From positions 1-14,843 of the forward strand of contig JAISBC010000018.1 in assembly GCA_031266385.1 (NCBI GenBank): DNA of 14,843 nucleotides, given 5' to 3'. The notes beneath the pieces are model-generated. The model saw only the letters and a list, made by a program, of their open reading frames with translations, was not told the DNA's origin and did no database searches. Shown here piece after piece: positions 1 to 6,945 of this stretch; position 1 is the first letter of the stretch; the number at the start of each line of letters is the position of its first letter. The stretch is from Holosporales bacterium. Lineage in GTDB: Bacteria > Pseudomonadota > Alphaproteobacteria > RUG11792. The translations under genes were made by a program, and so were the position numbers.

Positions 1-51
1 GGATTCATTGTCGGAAGAAGCCCCGATGATTGCCTTAATCTTGGGGGTCAT
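1..51 (-). CDS. 5' end of an unidentified gene running off the left edge
   Basis: An ATG at 51-49 (minus) opens 17 codons that stay open to the window edge and read MTPKIKAIIGASSDNES. The short beta-strand-like start followed by a Gly/Ser turn resembles the beginning of many nucleotide- or sugar-binding Rossmann-type enzymes, but 17 residues cannot identify a family. A weak GGATAAGAG lies just upstream as a possible ribosome site. The gene would be transcribed leftward, in the same direction as its neighbour at 304-978. An open stretch of this length could occur by chance, so confidence is low. Confidence 0.35.
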   Translation of the reverse strand, partial: MTPKIKAIIGASSDNES

Positions 52-251
52 GAAATCTCTTATCCAGCTCATGAGAAAAAAACATTCGATACATGACGAA
101 CCACTAATATAAGAATATCTCTCATATTTTTTGAGGAGTAAAGGAAAAACGTACTGAATAAGTAATCACAATATTTCGACAGCACCGCAGCATCCGCACA
201 ACGGCCTCTGATTATTTTTTAGTTGATTTGAGACACGGTATCTAATGTTTA

Positions 252-282
252 GCTCCCCGTTAATTTAAGTTTAACGGAGAGC
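252..282 (-). terminator. 12-bp hairpin downstream of the 304-978 gene
   Basis: Arms 252-263 (GCTCCCCGTTAA) and 271-282 (TTAACGGAGAGC) pair over 12 positions with one mismatch that becomes a G-U pair in the minus-strand RNA. The loop is 7 bases. It lies 21 bases past the stop codon of the minus-strand gene, where a terminator is expected. No clear U run follows on either strand, so this may be a weak intrinsic terminator or a stabilising 3' end structure. Confidence 0.5.
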
Positions 283-303
283 CAAAATGTTGGATAGGAT
301 GCC

Positions 304-978
304 TTACTTGGAGGACGAGAAATTAGAAACTAAGCAAACTGTTCCCCAACCAGCTAAGCCCCCAATGCCAGCCGAGCCAACTACCCAAGCAGGAAATGCT
401 ATCTGTTGGAACGATGCTTTCTGAGGAAGCGAGTCGCTGGCGAAATACCAAACGAGGCCAGAGACACCGCCAATTACCATGCCACCGCCCAATGCGGCAA
501 AGAACTTCGTCACGCCACTTACACCGGCTACCTCGCTGCCGTCCGTTGATTTATCATCAGCTTTCAATCTAGATCCTTTCCTGAGAGCAGCGGAGGCCGT
601 TCTCTGAGAGGAAGCAGCTGGCTTCTGAGCGGAGGCGGCCGTGTTTTGGGTAGGAGCCGTCACCGTGCTCTTTACTCCACCATTGCTTTGACCAGGTCTC
701 GGGAAAGGACCACCTTGGAAAGGGAATCCACCGGGCCAGCCAGCTCCTGGGGTACCGAAATTGATATGAGGAGGCATCCTTGGATCCGTTGGATTTGCGG
801 CCTCAGGCCCTGCTACTGGAGCAACAACGGGAGCAGCCTCTGTCACGTCTGCGGTAGAGAGCTGTACAGAAGCCTCCTCAACGTCGACGATCTGTGATTC
901 CTCTGTCGAGGCTTGTGTGGAAAATGAGAGGATTGATAGAACCCCGCATATCCCCATTAATTGTCCGATTTTCTTCAT
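304..978 (-). CDS. exported low-complexity protein with two C-terminal membrane segments
   Basis: Unrecognised protein of 224 residues. The start is the ATG at 978, because GGGAGGAA at 994-987 sits 8 bases upstream; a TTG at 996 overlaps that ribosome site and is rejected. Residues 1-23 form a signal peptide (lysines, then a hydrophobic core, ending STQA). Then come an acidic Val/Ala/Glu stretch (about 24-62), a Pro/Gly/Phe-rich block (about 67-97, with WPGGFPFQGGPFPRPG), and a Ser/Thr/Ala/Gln-rich linker (about 98-150). Two hydrophobic segments follow at about 158-180 and 195-217, with a short tail SNFSSSK. The design suggests an extended exported region tethered by a C-terminal membrane hairpin, facing periplasm or surface. 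It is transcribed divergently from pssA. The low-complexity middle is likely fast-evolving. No function can be assigned. Confidence 0.75.
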   Translation of the reverse strand: MKKIGQLMGICGVLSILSFSTQASTEESQIVDVEEASVQLSTADVTEAAPVVAPVAGPEAANPTDPRMPPHINFGTPGAGWPGGFPFQGGPFPRPGQSNGGVKSTVTAPTQNTAASAQKPAASSQRTASAALRKGSRLKADDKSTDGSEVAGVSGVTKFFAALGGGMVIGGVSGLVWYFASDSLPQKASFQQIAFPAWVVGSAGIGGLAGWGTVCLVSNFSSSK

Positions 979-1096
979 AATAATTGTTCCTCCCAAAAAC
1001 GTTAATAAAGCTTACTTCGTTCAAGCTATAGCCATTGTAGAAAATACGAATGAATATTTTCTTAATACCCAGCTACTTTCTAAGCGTGTCGCCCAA

Positions 1097-1125
1097 TGGA
1101 TAGATTCGTCTGATTGTGGTATGAT
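1097..1125 (+). promoter_or_regulatory. putative sigma70-type promoter of pssA-recF-gyrB
   Basis: TGGATA (1097-1102) and TATGAT (1120-1125) are separated by 17 bases. A TG at 1117-1118 makes an extended -10 element. Transcription would start near 1131, downstream of the TTG at 1114, which argues for a pssA start at or after 1156. No other good promoter is obvious before recF or gyrB, so this may drive the whole run. Confidence 0.5.
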
Positions 1126-1158
1126 TTCTGGGTTTTTAAGGCTCTTCATCGAAGTTTG

Positions 1159-1950
1159 GTGGGTAAGCGTCGTAAGAAAAAAATTTTTCGAAGGCTGTCG
1201 ATAGGGAGAATTTTGCCTAATCTGACGACTCTTGCGTCCTTATTTACCGGGTTGACGCAAATTCGTTTCGCGATATCCGGTCAATGGGAATATGTGATCT
1301 CTGCCGTTCTGATCGCCGCCTTCCTGGATGCCACCGATGGGCGACTAGCCCGTATGCTGAATTCTTGTAGCCGATTTGGGGCCGAGCTCGATTCTCTCTC
1401 TGATTTTGCCGTCTTTGGGCTCTGCCCTGCGATCGTCATGTATTGCTATAGTCTTTCAAAGTTAGATCGAATCGGATGGATTGTTTCCGTCTTTTTCGCG
1501 ATTTGTATGTGCCTGAGATTGGCACGTTTTAATACCCACGATATCGAACAAATAAAAAACCCATTCAATGGAAAATTTTTCACGGGAGTTCCAGCTCCGG
1601 CCGGGGCCATCCTCGCCATGTTTCCTATTAGTCTCTATAATGCCTTCAATGGCGCCGAAATTTTTAGGAATGAATATCTATCGATATTAAGCGTCATAAT
1701 AGCTGGGATACTCTGTATTTCCAGAGTCCCGACTTTATCCATCAAAAAATTTCATATAAAACGCGAACAATACACTCTTTTTTTATTGTGCATCGTCATA
1801 TCCGCATGCATCGTTTTTGCGTATACTTGGAAGGCATTATGCCTGATCACTATAGCCTATATCTTCTCCATATTTTACACAGCAAAGAAAGCGAAGAAAT
1901 TACTTATGAACAGTAGCAGCAGTGATGATCAGTATTCTCCGGATCAATAA
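1159..1950 (+). CDS. pssA: CDP-diacylglycerol--serine O-phosphatidyltransferase
   Basis: Integral inner-membrane enzyme that joins CDP-diacylglycerol and L-serine to make phosphatidylserine and CMP, the first step towards phosphatidylethanolamine. The CDP-alcohol phosphotransferase signature is complete: D57, D60-G61, A64-R65, G74, D78 and D82 (numbered from the GTG at 1159), with the metal-binding aspartates present. About six to seven hydrophobic segments follow a very basic N-terminus (GKRRKKKIFRR). The family-typical region begins near GRILPNLTTLASLFTGL. The start is uncertain: TTG 1114, TTG 1156 and GTG 1159 are all in frame and none has a strong ribosome site. I prefer 1159 because the apparent promoter lies at 1097-1125. 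The end overlaps recF by 29 bases. Identity is confident; the start is not. Confidence 0.9.
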   Translation: MGKRRKKKIFRRLSIGRILPNLTTLASLFTGLTQIRFAISGQWEYVISAVLIAAFLDATDGRLARMLNSCSRFGAELDSLSDFAVFGLCPAIVMYCYSLSKLDRIGWIVSVFFAICMCLRLARFNTHDIEQIKNPFNGKFFTGVPAPAGAILAMFPISLYNAFNGAEIFRNEYLSILSVIIAGILCISRVPTLSIKKFHIKREQYTLFLLCIVISACIVFAYTWKALCLITIAYIFSIFYTAKKAKKLLMNSSSSDDQYSPDQ

Positions 1951-3058
1951 TTTCAGAAATTACGAGCATATCAAATTGATTATTCCAGATTCACCATCCA
2001 ATATTATTGTAGTTCTATATGGCAATAACGGGGAAGGTAAAACCAATCTCCTAGAATCCATTTCATTATTCTCTGAATTTGGGGGCCTCAGAAGGGCAAA
2101 ATACGATGAAATGATAAACAAGAAATTTGAACATTGGGCAATTACACTCGACACCCAGATCTGTTCCTTTTCGATAACATATAGCAGGATAACCGGGAAA
2201 AAAATCTGTAAAATAGACGATAATCCTCGCAGAAATTTAGAAGAATTCTCGAAAAATTACTATGTCTTGTGGTTGACTTGTGAGATGGATAGGCTGTTTT
2301 TGCAGGCGCCATCATCTCGGAGAGATTTTATCGATATGTTTTGCTCGGTGAATTCTGCATTACACATGAAAAATGTCCGGAACTATGAAAAATTAACAAA
2401 AGATAGACTTAAGATTTTGAAGAATTATGTCAATAATAGTAGCGAAAAAGAAGACATTAAAAAGTGGCTCGATGTTCTCGAAAATCAAATCGCTGAATTG
2501 GGCATCAAAATTGCGGACGAAAGGATGAGGACAGTCGAGGCCCTCGGAATGAATCAGATCAAAAACGGATTCCCAGAATTCAGAAATGAAATGACAGGAG
2601 CCGTCGAAGATAGTATACTCCGGCCTGATAATTCAATGAAAATTGAGTGCTACGAAAAAGAGCTTAACGATAGAAGGGAGAAAGATGGATTTTCCGGAAT
2701 GACGACGTTCGGGCCAAATAGAAGTGATTGGAGAGTGTTTTATGTCGAAAAGGATATGTGTGCATCTATGTGTTCGGCCGGAGAACAAAAGATGCTGTTG
2801 AACGGTGTGTTTTTATCGTTCGTTGCTAGTCGTCTGAAGGAAGATTCGCGGCATTTAATTTTACTGCTGGATGATATAGTGGCTTACCTGGATTCGGCTC
2901 ACAGGTCTCTGCTCTTCTCGAATATCAGGGATTTTGTTGGTCATCATATCGGGAGGTTGAGTGTTTGGTTATCTGGCACCAGTAAGGAATTATTCTCAGA
3001 TCTTGGGGATGAGGTAGCATTCTTTCGGGTTCACGATGGTATCGTTAGGGAAGGGTAA
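1922..3058 (+). CDS. recF: DNA replication and repair protein RecF
   Basis: SMC/ABC-type ATPase that binds gapped DNA and, with RecO and RecR, loads RecA. Length is 378 residues, close to the family norm. Visible landmarks are the N-terminal INNFRNYE typical of RecF, Walker A GNNGEGKTN (about 34-42), ABC signature SAGEQK (from about 285) and Walker B LILLLDDIVAYLD (about 312-324). The middle is divergent, as expected for the coiled-coil insertion. The start is GTG 1922 or the adjacent ATG 1925; both fall inside the pssA 3' end, so translation is probably coupled to pssA. gyrB begins 9 bases after the stop, keeping the common recF-gyrB order, but dnaA and dnaN are not upstream. Confidence 0.93.
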   Translation: MMISILRINNFRNYEHIKLIIPDSPSNIIVVLYGNNGEGKTNLLESISLFSEFGGLRRAKYDEMINKKFEHWAITLDTQICSFSITYSRITGKKICKIDDNPRRNLEEFSKNYYVLWLTCEMDRLFLQAPSSRRDFIDMFCSVNSALHMKNVRNYEKLTKDRLKILKNYVNNSSEKEDIKKWLDVLENQIAELGIKIADERMRTVEALGMNQIKNGFPEFRNEMTGAVEDSILRPDNSMKIECYEKELNDRREKDGFSGMTTFGPNRSDWRVFYVEKDMCASMCSAGEQKMLLNGVFLSFVASRLKEDSRHLILLLDDIVAYLDSAHRSLLFSNIRDFVGHHIGRLSVWLSGTSKELFSDLGDEVAFFRVHDGIVREG

Positions 3059-3067
3059 GAAGGGCTG

Positions 3068-5479
3068 ATGGTGGATAAAAAATATACGGCTGATTCCATA
3101 AAGGTGTTGAAGGGGCTGGATGCCGTTCGAAAGCGTCCCGGTATGTATATCGGCGATACTGATGATGGAACTGGACTCCACCATTTGGTTTATGAGGTCG
3201 TCGATAACTCCATCGATGAGTCCCTCGCCGGTTTCTGCGACAAAATAACGATTAATATTGAAGAGGATGGATTCGTTTCGGTTATGGATAACGGACGTGG
3301 TATCCCCGTCGATATTCATAAAGAAATGGGGGTATCAGCTGCTGAGGTCATTATGACTCAGCTTCATGCCGGAGGGAAATTTGATCAGAACTCCTATAAG
3401 GTATCGGGTGGCCTCCATGGAGTCGGAGTATCGGTCGTAAATGCCCTTTCCGATGTCCTCGAATTATCAGTCTGGAAGGATCATAAGAAGTATTTCCTGT
3501 TGTTTAAAAAGGGAGTGCCGGAGGCTCCGATTAGAGTCATCAGCGAGGATGAGAAAATTCAATCTGGGACGATGGTGCGGTTTAGGCCGGATCCAGAGAT
3601 TTTTAAGATCACGAAGTTCGATAGATCGATTATTGAGGGGAGGATTAGAGAGTTGGCCTTCCTGAACTCAGGGGTCAGGATAAATATTATCGATGAGCGC
3701 TCCAATTCTCCATATTCGAACGAGTTATATTACGATGGGGGATTGTCGGCCTTCGTCAAATATCTGGACAGCGGGAAAAATGTCCTCCATCAGAAGTTGG
3801 TTACGGCCGATAGCATGGATGACAAATCCGGGATCAGCGTTCAGATGGCAATGGAATGGACCGACAGCTATCACGAGAATATCTTATGTTTTACGAACAA
3901 TATTCCCCAGGCGGATGGGGGCACTCACCTCGCTGGATTTAAGGCGGCCTTGACGAGGGTCGTCACAAATTATCTGGCGAACAATCAGGTAAAATCCACG
4001 GGCAAAAAAGATCTTAAGGGATCGATTACTGGGGATGATATCAGGGAGGGGTTGACGTGTGTTTTATCCGTCAAGGTTCCCGATCCAAAATTTTCCTCGC
4101 AGACGAAGGACAAATTGGTTTCATCGGAGGTCAGGCCAGTCGTTGAAACGGCCATCTCGGAATCGATTAATAATTGGTTCGAGGAAAATCCATCGATGGT
4201 ATCCGGAGTCTTGGAGAAGATTTTTGAAGCGGTTGCCGCGAGGGAAGCTGCTCGAAAGGCCAGAGAGCTGACTCGCCGGAAGGGGGCCCTAGATGTCGCC
4301 TCTCTCCCCGGGAAATTGGCCGATTGCTCCGAGAAGGACCCGGCATTGAGCGAGGTTTTCATCGTCGAGGGGGAATCGGCCGGTGGATCGGCCAAGATGG
4401 GGAGAGATCGTAAAACTCAGGCTATCCTGGCATTGAGAGGGAAGATCCTCAATGTGGAGAAGGCTCGATTCGACAGGATGTTATCGTCTGAGGCGATCGG
4501 GACCCTGATAACGGCGATCGGAACTGGGATTGGCAAGGATGATTTTGATATCGAGAGGGCTCGGTATCATAAGGTAATCATCATGACCGATGCTGATGTT
4601 GATGGGAGCCATATTCGGACTCTTCTTCTGACCTTTTTCTATCGGCACATGAAACCGATCATAGATAGGGGATATCTCTATATCGCGCAACCACCTCTTT
4701 ATAAGGTGAAGAGAGGGAATTCCGTCGTCTATATAAAGGATGAAACTGAATTTGAGGAGTATCTGTTGGATGAATTTGTGAAGGATGCCAATCTATCCCT
4801 TGCCAACGGAGAGACGATCAGTGGCCAGGATCTGAAGCACTTCACCGAGATTTGTATTAGTGTTAGGAGGTCCATCGAGGCCCTCGAACCGTATATCAAT
4901 AATCCATCGATCATTGAGAAATTATTTCTGAGTGGGTGTTTGGCTGAGAAAAGTGATGCGACCGTTGGGGTCCTGAACGCCCTCTTGAAAGATGTGAATA
5001 ACGAGGAAAACAGATACGAGGCCCATATCGTGAATGAGGTCATAGAGATTATGGTGAACTCCTTCGGAGTTACGAGTATTTTGACGGTCGAGGATATTAT
5101 GAGCGAGAGACCCGAGGTTCGTTCGATAGGGCGCCTTCGAGAACGATTGTATGAGGTATTCAATCTCCCGGCGAAGATCAATTTGAATGGAGGCAAGGAT
5201 CTTGGCCTCGTCGACGGCCCGATATCGATGGCGCTGAAGGCTCTGGAATACGGGAAGAAGGGCCTCACGATCAATCGGTATAAAGGGCTCGGAGAGATGA
5301 ATGCCGATCAGCTTTGGGAGACGACCCTCGATCCCGCCTCGAGGACATTACTGCAGGTCAAGATGACTCAGGCCGAAGAAGCCGATAAGATCTTCTCGAT
5401 ATTGATGGGGGACCTCGTCGAACCCCGCCGAGATTTCATCGAAAGCAACGCAGATAAAGTCGAGAATTTGGACATTTAA
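3068..5479 (+). CDS. gyrB: DNA gyrase subunit B
   Basis: ATPase subunit of gyrase; with GyrA it introduces negative supercoils using ATP. At 803 residues it matches the usual proteobacterial length. The GHKL ATPase domain shows YEVVDNSIDE with E43 and N47, then DNGRGIP with D74. The GyrB transducer domain follows. The TOPRIM domain shows EGESAGG from E434 and DADVDGSH with D508, D510 and D512. The C-terminus has INRYKGLGEMN and the conserved ending VEPRRDFIE...NLDI. An AGAAGG ribosome site precedes the ATG. Oddity: the DNA for the last 20 or so residues is repeated twice downstream (6109-6175 and 6880-6945). Those copies are untranslated, and gyrB itself is intact and ends in the normal place. 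Confidence 0.98.
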   Translation: MVDKKYTADSIKVLKGLDAVRKRPGMYIGDTDDGTGLHHLVYEVVDNSIDESLAGFCDKITINIEEDGFVSVMDNGRGIPVDIHKEMGVSAAEVIMTQLHAGGKFDQNSYKVSGGLHGVGVSVVNALSDVLELSVWKDHKKYFLLFKKGVPEAPIRVISEDEKIQSGTMVRFRPDPEIFKITKFDRSIIEGRIRELAFLNSGVRINIIDERSNSPYSNELYYDGGLSAFVKYLDSGKNVLHQKLVTADSMDDKSGISVQMAMEWTDSYHENILCFTNNIPQADGGTHLAGFKAALTRVVTNYLANNQVKSTGKKDLKGSITGDDIREGLTCVLSVKVPDPKFSSQTKDKLVSSEVRPVVETAISESINNWFEENPSMVSGVLEKIFEAVAAREAARKARELTRRKGALDVASLPGKLADCSEKDPALSEVFIVEGESAGGSAKMGRDRKTQAILALRGKILNVEKARFDRMLSSEAIGTLITAIGTGIGKDDFDIERARYHKVIIMTDADVDGSHIRTLLLTFFYRHMKPIIDRGYLYIAQPPLYKVKRGNSVVYIKDETEFEEYLLDEFVKDANLSLANGETISGQDLKHFTEICISVRRSIEALEPYINNPSIIEKLFLSGCLAEKSDATVGVLNALLKDVNNEENRYEAHIVNEVIEIMVNSFGVTSILTVEDIMSERPEVRSIGRLRERLYEVFNLPAKINLNGGKDLGLVDGPISMALKALEYGKKGLTINRYKGLGEMNADQLWETTLDPASRTLLQVKMTQAEEADKIFSILMGDLVEPRRDFIESNADKVENLDI
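5414..5479 (+). repeat. gyrB-tail repeat, copy 0 (inside gyrB)
   Basis: Last 66 bases of gyrB, coding for the conserved C-terminal residues from about VEPRRDF to NLDI and the stop. It is the only copy with a coding role, so it is the likely source of the other two. It differs from copy 1 by one missing C and two substitutions. Weak similarity to the left flank of copy 1 may reach back to about 5402. Confidence 0.9.
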
Positions 5480-5508
5480 TCAACGGTCCAGAGAACTCAT
5501 AAATTCAG

Positions 5509-5537
5509 TTGCATTGGCATGAAGGGTATCCTAGCAT
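5509..5537 (+). promoter_or_regulatory. candidate promoter of cassette gene A
   Basis: TTGCAT (5509-5514), 17 bases, TAGCAT (5532-5537). On its own the match is modest. It is supported by lying at the same aligned position as the better TTGACC-17-TAAAAT box in front of gene B, inside a leader that is alignable between the two units. Confidence 0.4.
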
Positions 5538-5576
5538 CGTAACAGGAGGATATTTCCATCATCAAGGACCCATCAA

Positions 5577-6098
5577 ATGTTGAAGCAAAACCATACGCAC
5601 ATTCTAGGGATCGTTAGAGCACTAGGCTTAACGGTAATAGTCAGTTTTATCAGTCAGAACCCGGCAAACAGTATGGAGGCATCTCTTCCCCAAAGTTCTC
5701 AATCACTCCTTGAAATCGCACAAAACATAGAGAAGTTAAACCAAGAGGTTGTCTCCGTCAACCAGCTCCCGCTTCCTGAATCACTGCTACAGCACTTCAC
5801 GCGGCAGCAGGAGCTTCTCCAGGTTGCGAAAGAACTACCTTTCATAAAATCGAACCCAGAATTCGCACGGTTAGCTGCAGTAGCCCAGGAGGCGTTGACC
5901 AATGTGATACAAGCAGCACCAGCAATGAACCTATCGATCAGCACTCTATCGTGGTTTGAGGCATCCGAAGTTATGAGCAAATATTGGGACAGGCACCTGG
6001 AATCACAAGAAGCACTCCGCGCACTAATCGAAGCGGCCATAGGAAATACACTCCCAAAGGATCTAAAAATGTGTAGGAGGAGCAATTCTTATAGCTGA
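5577..6098 (+). CDS. cassette gene A: small secreted protein, paralogue of gene B
   Basis: Unrecognised 173-residue protein. ATG 5577 is preceded by AAGGA at 5564-5568. Residues 1-32 form a signal peptide (basic start, hydrophobic core LGLTVIVSF, ending NPANS before MEAS). The mature part is mostly helical in composition, with Gln/Glu/Leu-rich stretches and no membrane segment or cysteine pair; the only cysteine is near the end. It ends RRSNSYS. Gene B at 6295-6870 is clearly homologous: the ANSM motif sits at residues 30-33 in both, and both share IVR, PES, SNP, STLSW and the RRSNS ending, with roughly a third of residues identical by eye. It is flanked by gyrB on the left and an untranslated copy of the gyrB tail on the right. 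It is probably exported to the periplasm or beyond. Function is unknown. Confidence 0.8.
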   Translation: MLKQNHTHILGIVRALGLTVIVSFISQNPANSMEASLPQSSQSLLEIAQNIEKLNQEVVSVNQLPLPESLLQHFTRQQELLQVAKELPFIKSNPEFARLAAVAQEALTNVIQAAPAMNLSISTLSWFEASEVMSKYWDRHLESQEALRALIEAAIGNTLPKDLKMCRRSNSYS

Positions 6099-6108
6099 TT
6101 GGGATGAT

Positions 6109-6175
6109 CTCGTCGAACCCCCGACGAGATTTCATCGAAAGCAACGCAGATAAAGTCGAGAATTTGGATATTTAA
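6109..6175 (+). repeat. gyrB-tail repeat, copy 1 (untranslated)
   Basis: 67 bases matching the end of gyrB, starting 10 bases after the stop of gene A and including the position of the gyrB stop codon. From GACGAG to TTTAA (6123-6175) it is identical over 53 bases to copy 2. One extra C relative to gyrB would break the reading frame, showing that it is not coding. The change creates a perfect 7-bp inverted repeat, CTCGTCG (6109-6115) with CGACGAG (6122-6128). Confidence 0.9.
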
Positions 6176-6206
6176 CAAAAATCCCAGGCTGGATGAATAA
6201 ATTCCG

Positions 6207-6235
6207 TTGACCTGGTACGGGAGGATTCCTAAAAT
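6207..6235 (+). promoter_or_regulatory. promoter of cassette gene B
   Basis: TTGACC (6207-6212), 17 bases, TAAAAT (6230-6235): each box matches the sigma70 consensus at 5 of 6 positions with ideal spacing. It lies at the position aligned with the weaker candidate before gene A. Transcription would start near 6241, just where a leader hairpin begins. Confidence 0.65.
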
Positions 6236-6241
6236 TATAGG

Positions 6242-6273
6242 GGTAAGCTCAACAATAGGGGGAAAAGCTTACC
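6242..6273 (+). promoter_or_regulatory. leader hairpin just upstream of the gene B ribosome site
   Basis: GGTAAGCT (6242-6249) and AGCTTACC (6266-6273) are perfect 8-bp complements with a 16-base loop. The stem would form at the very 5' end of the mRNA predicted from the 6207-6235 promoter and ends 7 bases before the GGAGG at 6281-6285. It could protect the transcript or tune initiation. No counterpart is seen before gene A. A known riboswitch class is not recognisable. Confidence 0.4.
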
Positions 6274-6294
6274 GATAAGGGGAGGAAATTACAA

Positions 6295-6870
6295 ATGCTA
6301 AGCATCAATCAGAAGAGTATTCTTAAGATCGTCAGATCTGTGGGGTATGGGTTGGTAATAGGTCTTACCGGGCTAAATACGGCAAATAGTATGGATGCAT
6401 TCCTCTCTCCAAGGCCGCAAGCATTAAAGAGAGTCGCTCAAGAAATATTGAAGATCGACACAGGAATTATCTCCGCCCAGCAGTTACCAGGCCCTGAATC
6501 TATGGGGCAGTACTACTTGCGTCAGTGGCAGAATCTCGATTCTTCGGGAAAACTAACTTTAGTACAATCGAATCCAACAATTGCACAGTTAGTTGCGTCA
6601 GGCAAAGCAGCGTTGAACAATGCGATACACGCAGCGACAGCAATGTCAGAAATCCCATCCGAGACCGATCCTACAGCAGTTCATGACAGCACTCTATCGT
6701 GGAATAAGGAATCCGAAGCTAGGGTCAGGTATTACTATTGGCACCAGAAGTCATCAGAATACCTGCTAAAGATCCTCGAATCGGTAGGAGGCAATACACC
6801 ATCCGGATTAGGATCAGGCTCTACGAATCCTCCTTATCAACAGCATAGGAGGAGCAATTCTTTTGGGTGA
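6295..6870 (+). CDS. cassette gene B: small secreted protein, paralogue of gene A
   Basis: Unrecognised 191-residue protein; ATG 6295 follows a strong GGGGAGG (6279-6285). Signal peptide about 1-32 (core VGYGLVIGLTGL, ending NTANS before MDA). It is homologous to gene A along its whole length, with an insertion at about 119-132 (SEIPSETDPTAVHD) and another before the ending (GSGSTNPPYQQH), closing with RRSNSFG. Short DNA islands are identical to gene A, for example 17 bases before the end (6846-6862 against 6074-6090), while the rest is well diverged. It carries its own promoter and leader hairpin, so it is transcribed independently of gyrB. It is flanked on both sides by gyrB-tail repeats. 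Exported; function unknown. Confidence 0.82.
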   Translation: MLSINQKSILKIVRSVGYGLVIGLTGLNTANSMDAFLSPRPQALKRVAQEILKIDTGIISAQQLPGPESMGQYYLRQWQNLDSSGKLTLVQSNPTIAQLVASGKAALNNAIHAATAMSEIPSETDPTAVHDSTLSWNKESEARVRYYYWHQKSSEYLLKILESVGGNTPSGLGSGSTNPPYQQHRRSNSFG

Positions 6871-6879
6871 TCGCCAGCA

Positions 6880-6945
6880 CTAATCGCACCCCGACGAGAT
6901 TTCATCGAAAGCAACGCAGATAAAGTCGAGAATTTGGATATTTAA
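6880..6945 (+). repeat. gyrB-tail repeat, copy 2 (untranslated)
   Basis: 66 bases matching the gyrB end, starting 9 bases after gene B. The first 13 bases are degraded (CTAATCGCACCCC against CTCGTCGAACCCC in gyrB); from GACGAG onward it is identical to copy 1. It shares with copy 1 two substitutions that separate both from gyrB (GACGAG for GCCGAG, GATATT for GACATT), so copies 1 and 2 are closer to each other than to gyrB. Confidence 0.9.

Noticed and set aside
646..897. 83-residue plus-strand frame
   Set aside because: It is antisense to the low-complexity exported protein. That protein's signal peptide, ribosome site and membrane segments favour the minus-strand reading.
1114..1158. pssA starting at TTG 1114
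   Set aside because: The TTG lies inside the apparent promoter (1097-1125) and has no ribosome site. The extra 15 residues are outside the family's usual N-terminus. Kept only as an alternative.
4729..5274. 181-residue minus-strand frame inside gyrB
   Set aside because: It is antisense to intact gyrB coding sequence and is a by-product of its codon bias.
5480..6945. Insertion sequence or integrative element at the gyrB end
   Set aside because: There is no transposase or integrase and there are no terminal inverted repeats. The direct repeats are gyrB tail copies, and the content is single small genes, so I describe a cassette array without calling it a mobile element.
5414..6945. CRISPR-like array because of three regularly placed repeats
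   Set aside because: Repeats are about 66 bases, spacers are 700 bases and contain genes, and no cas gene is present.
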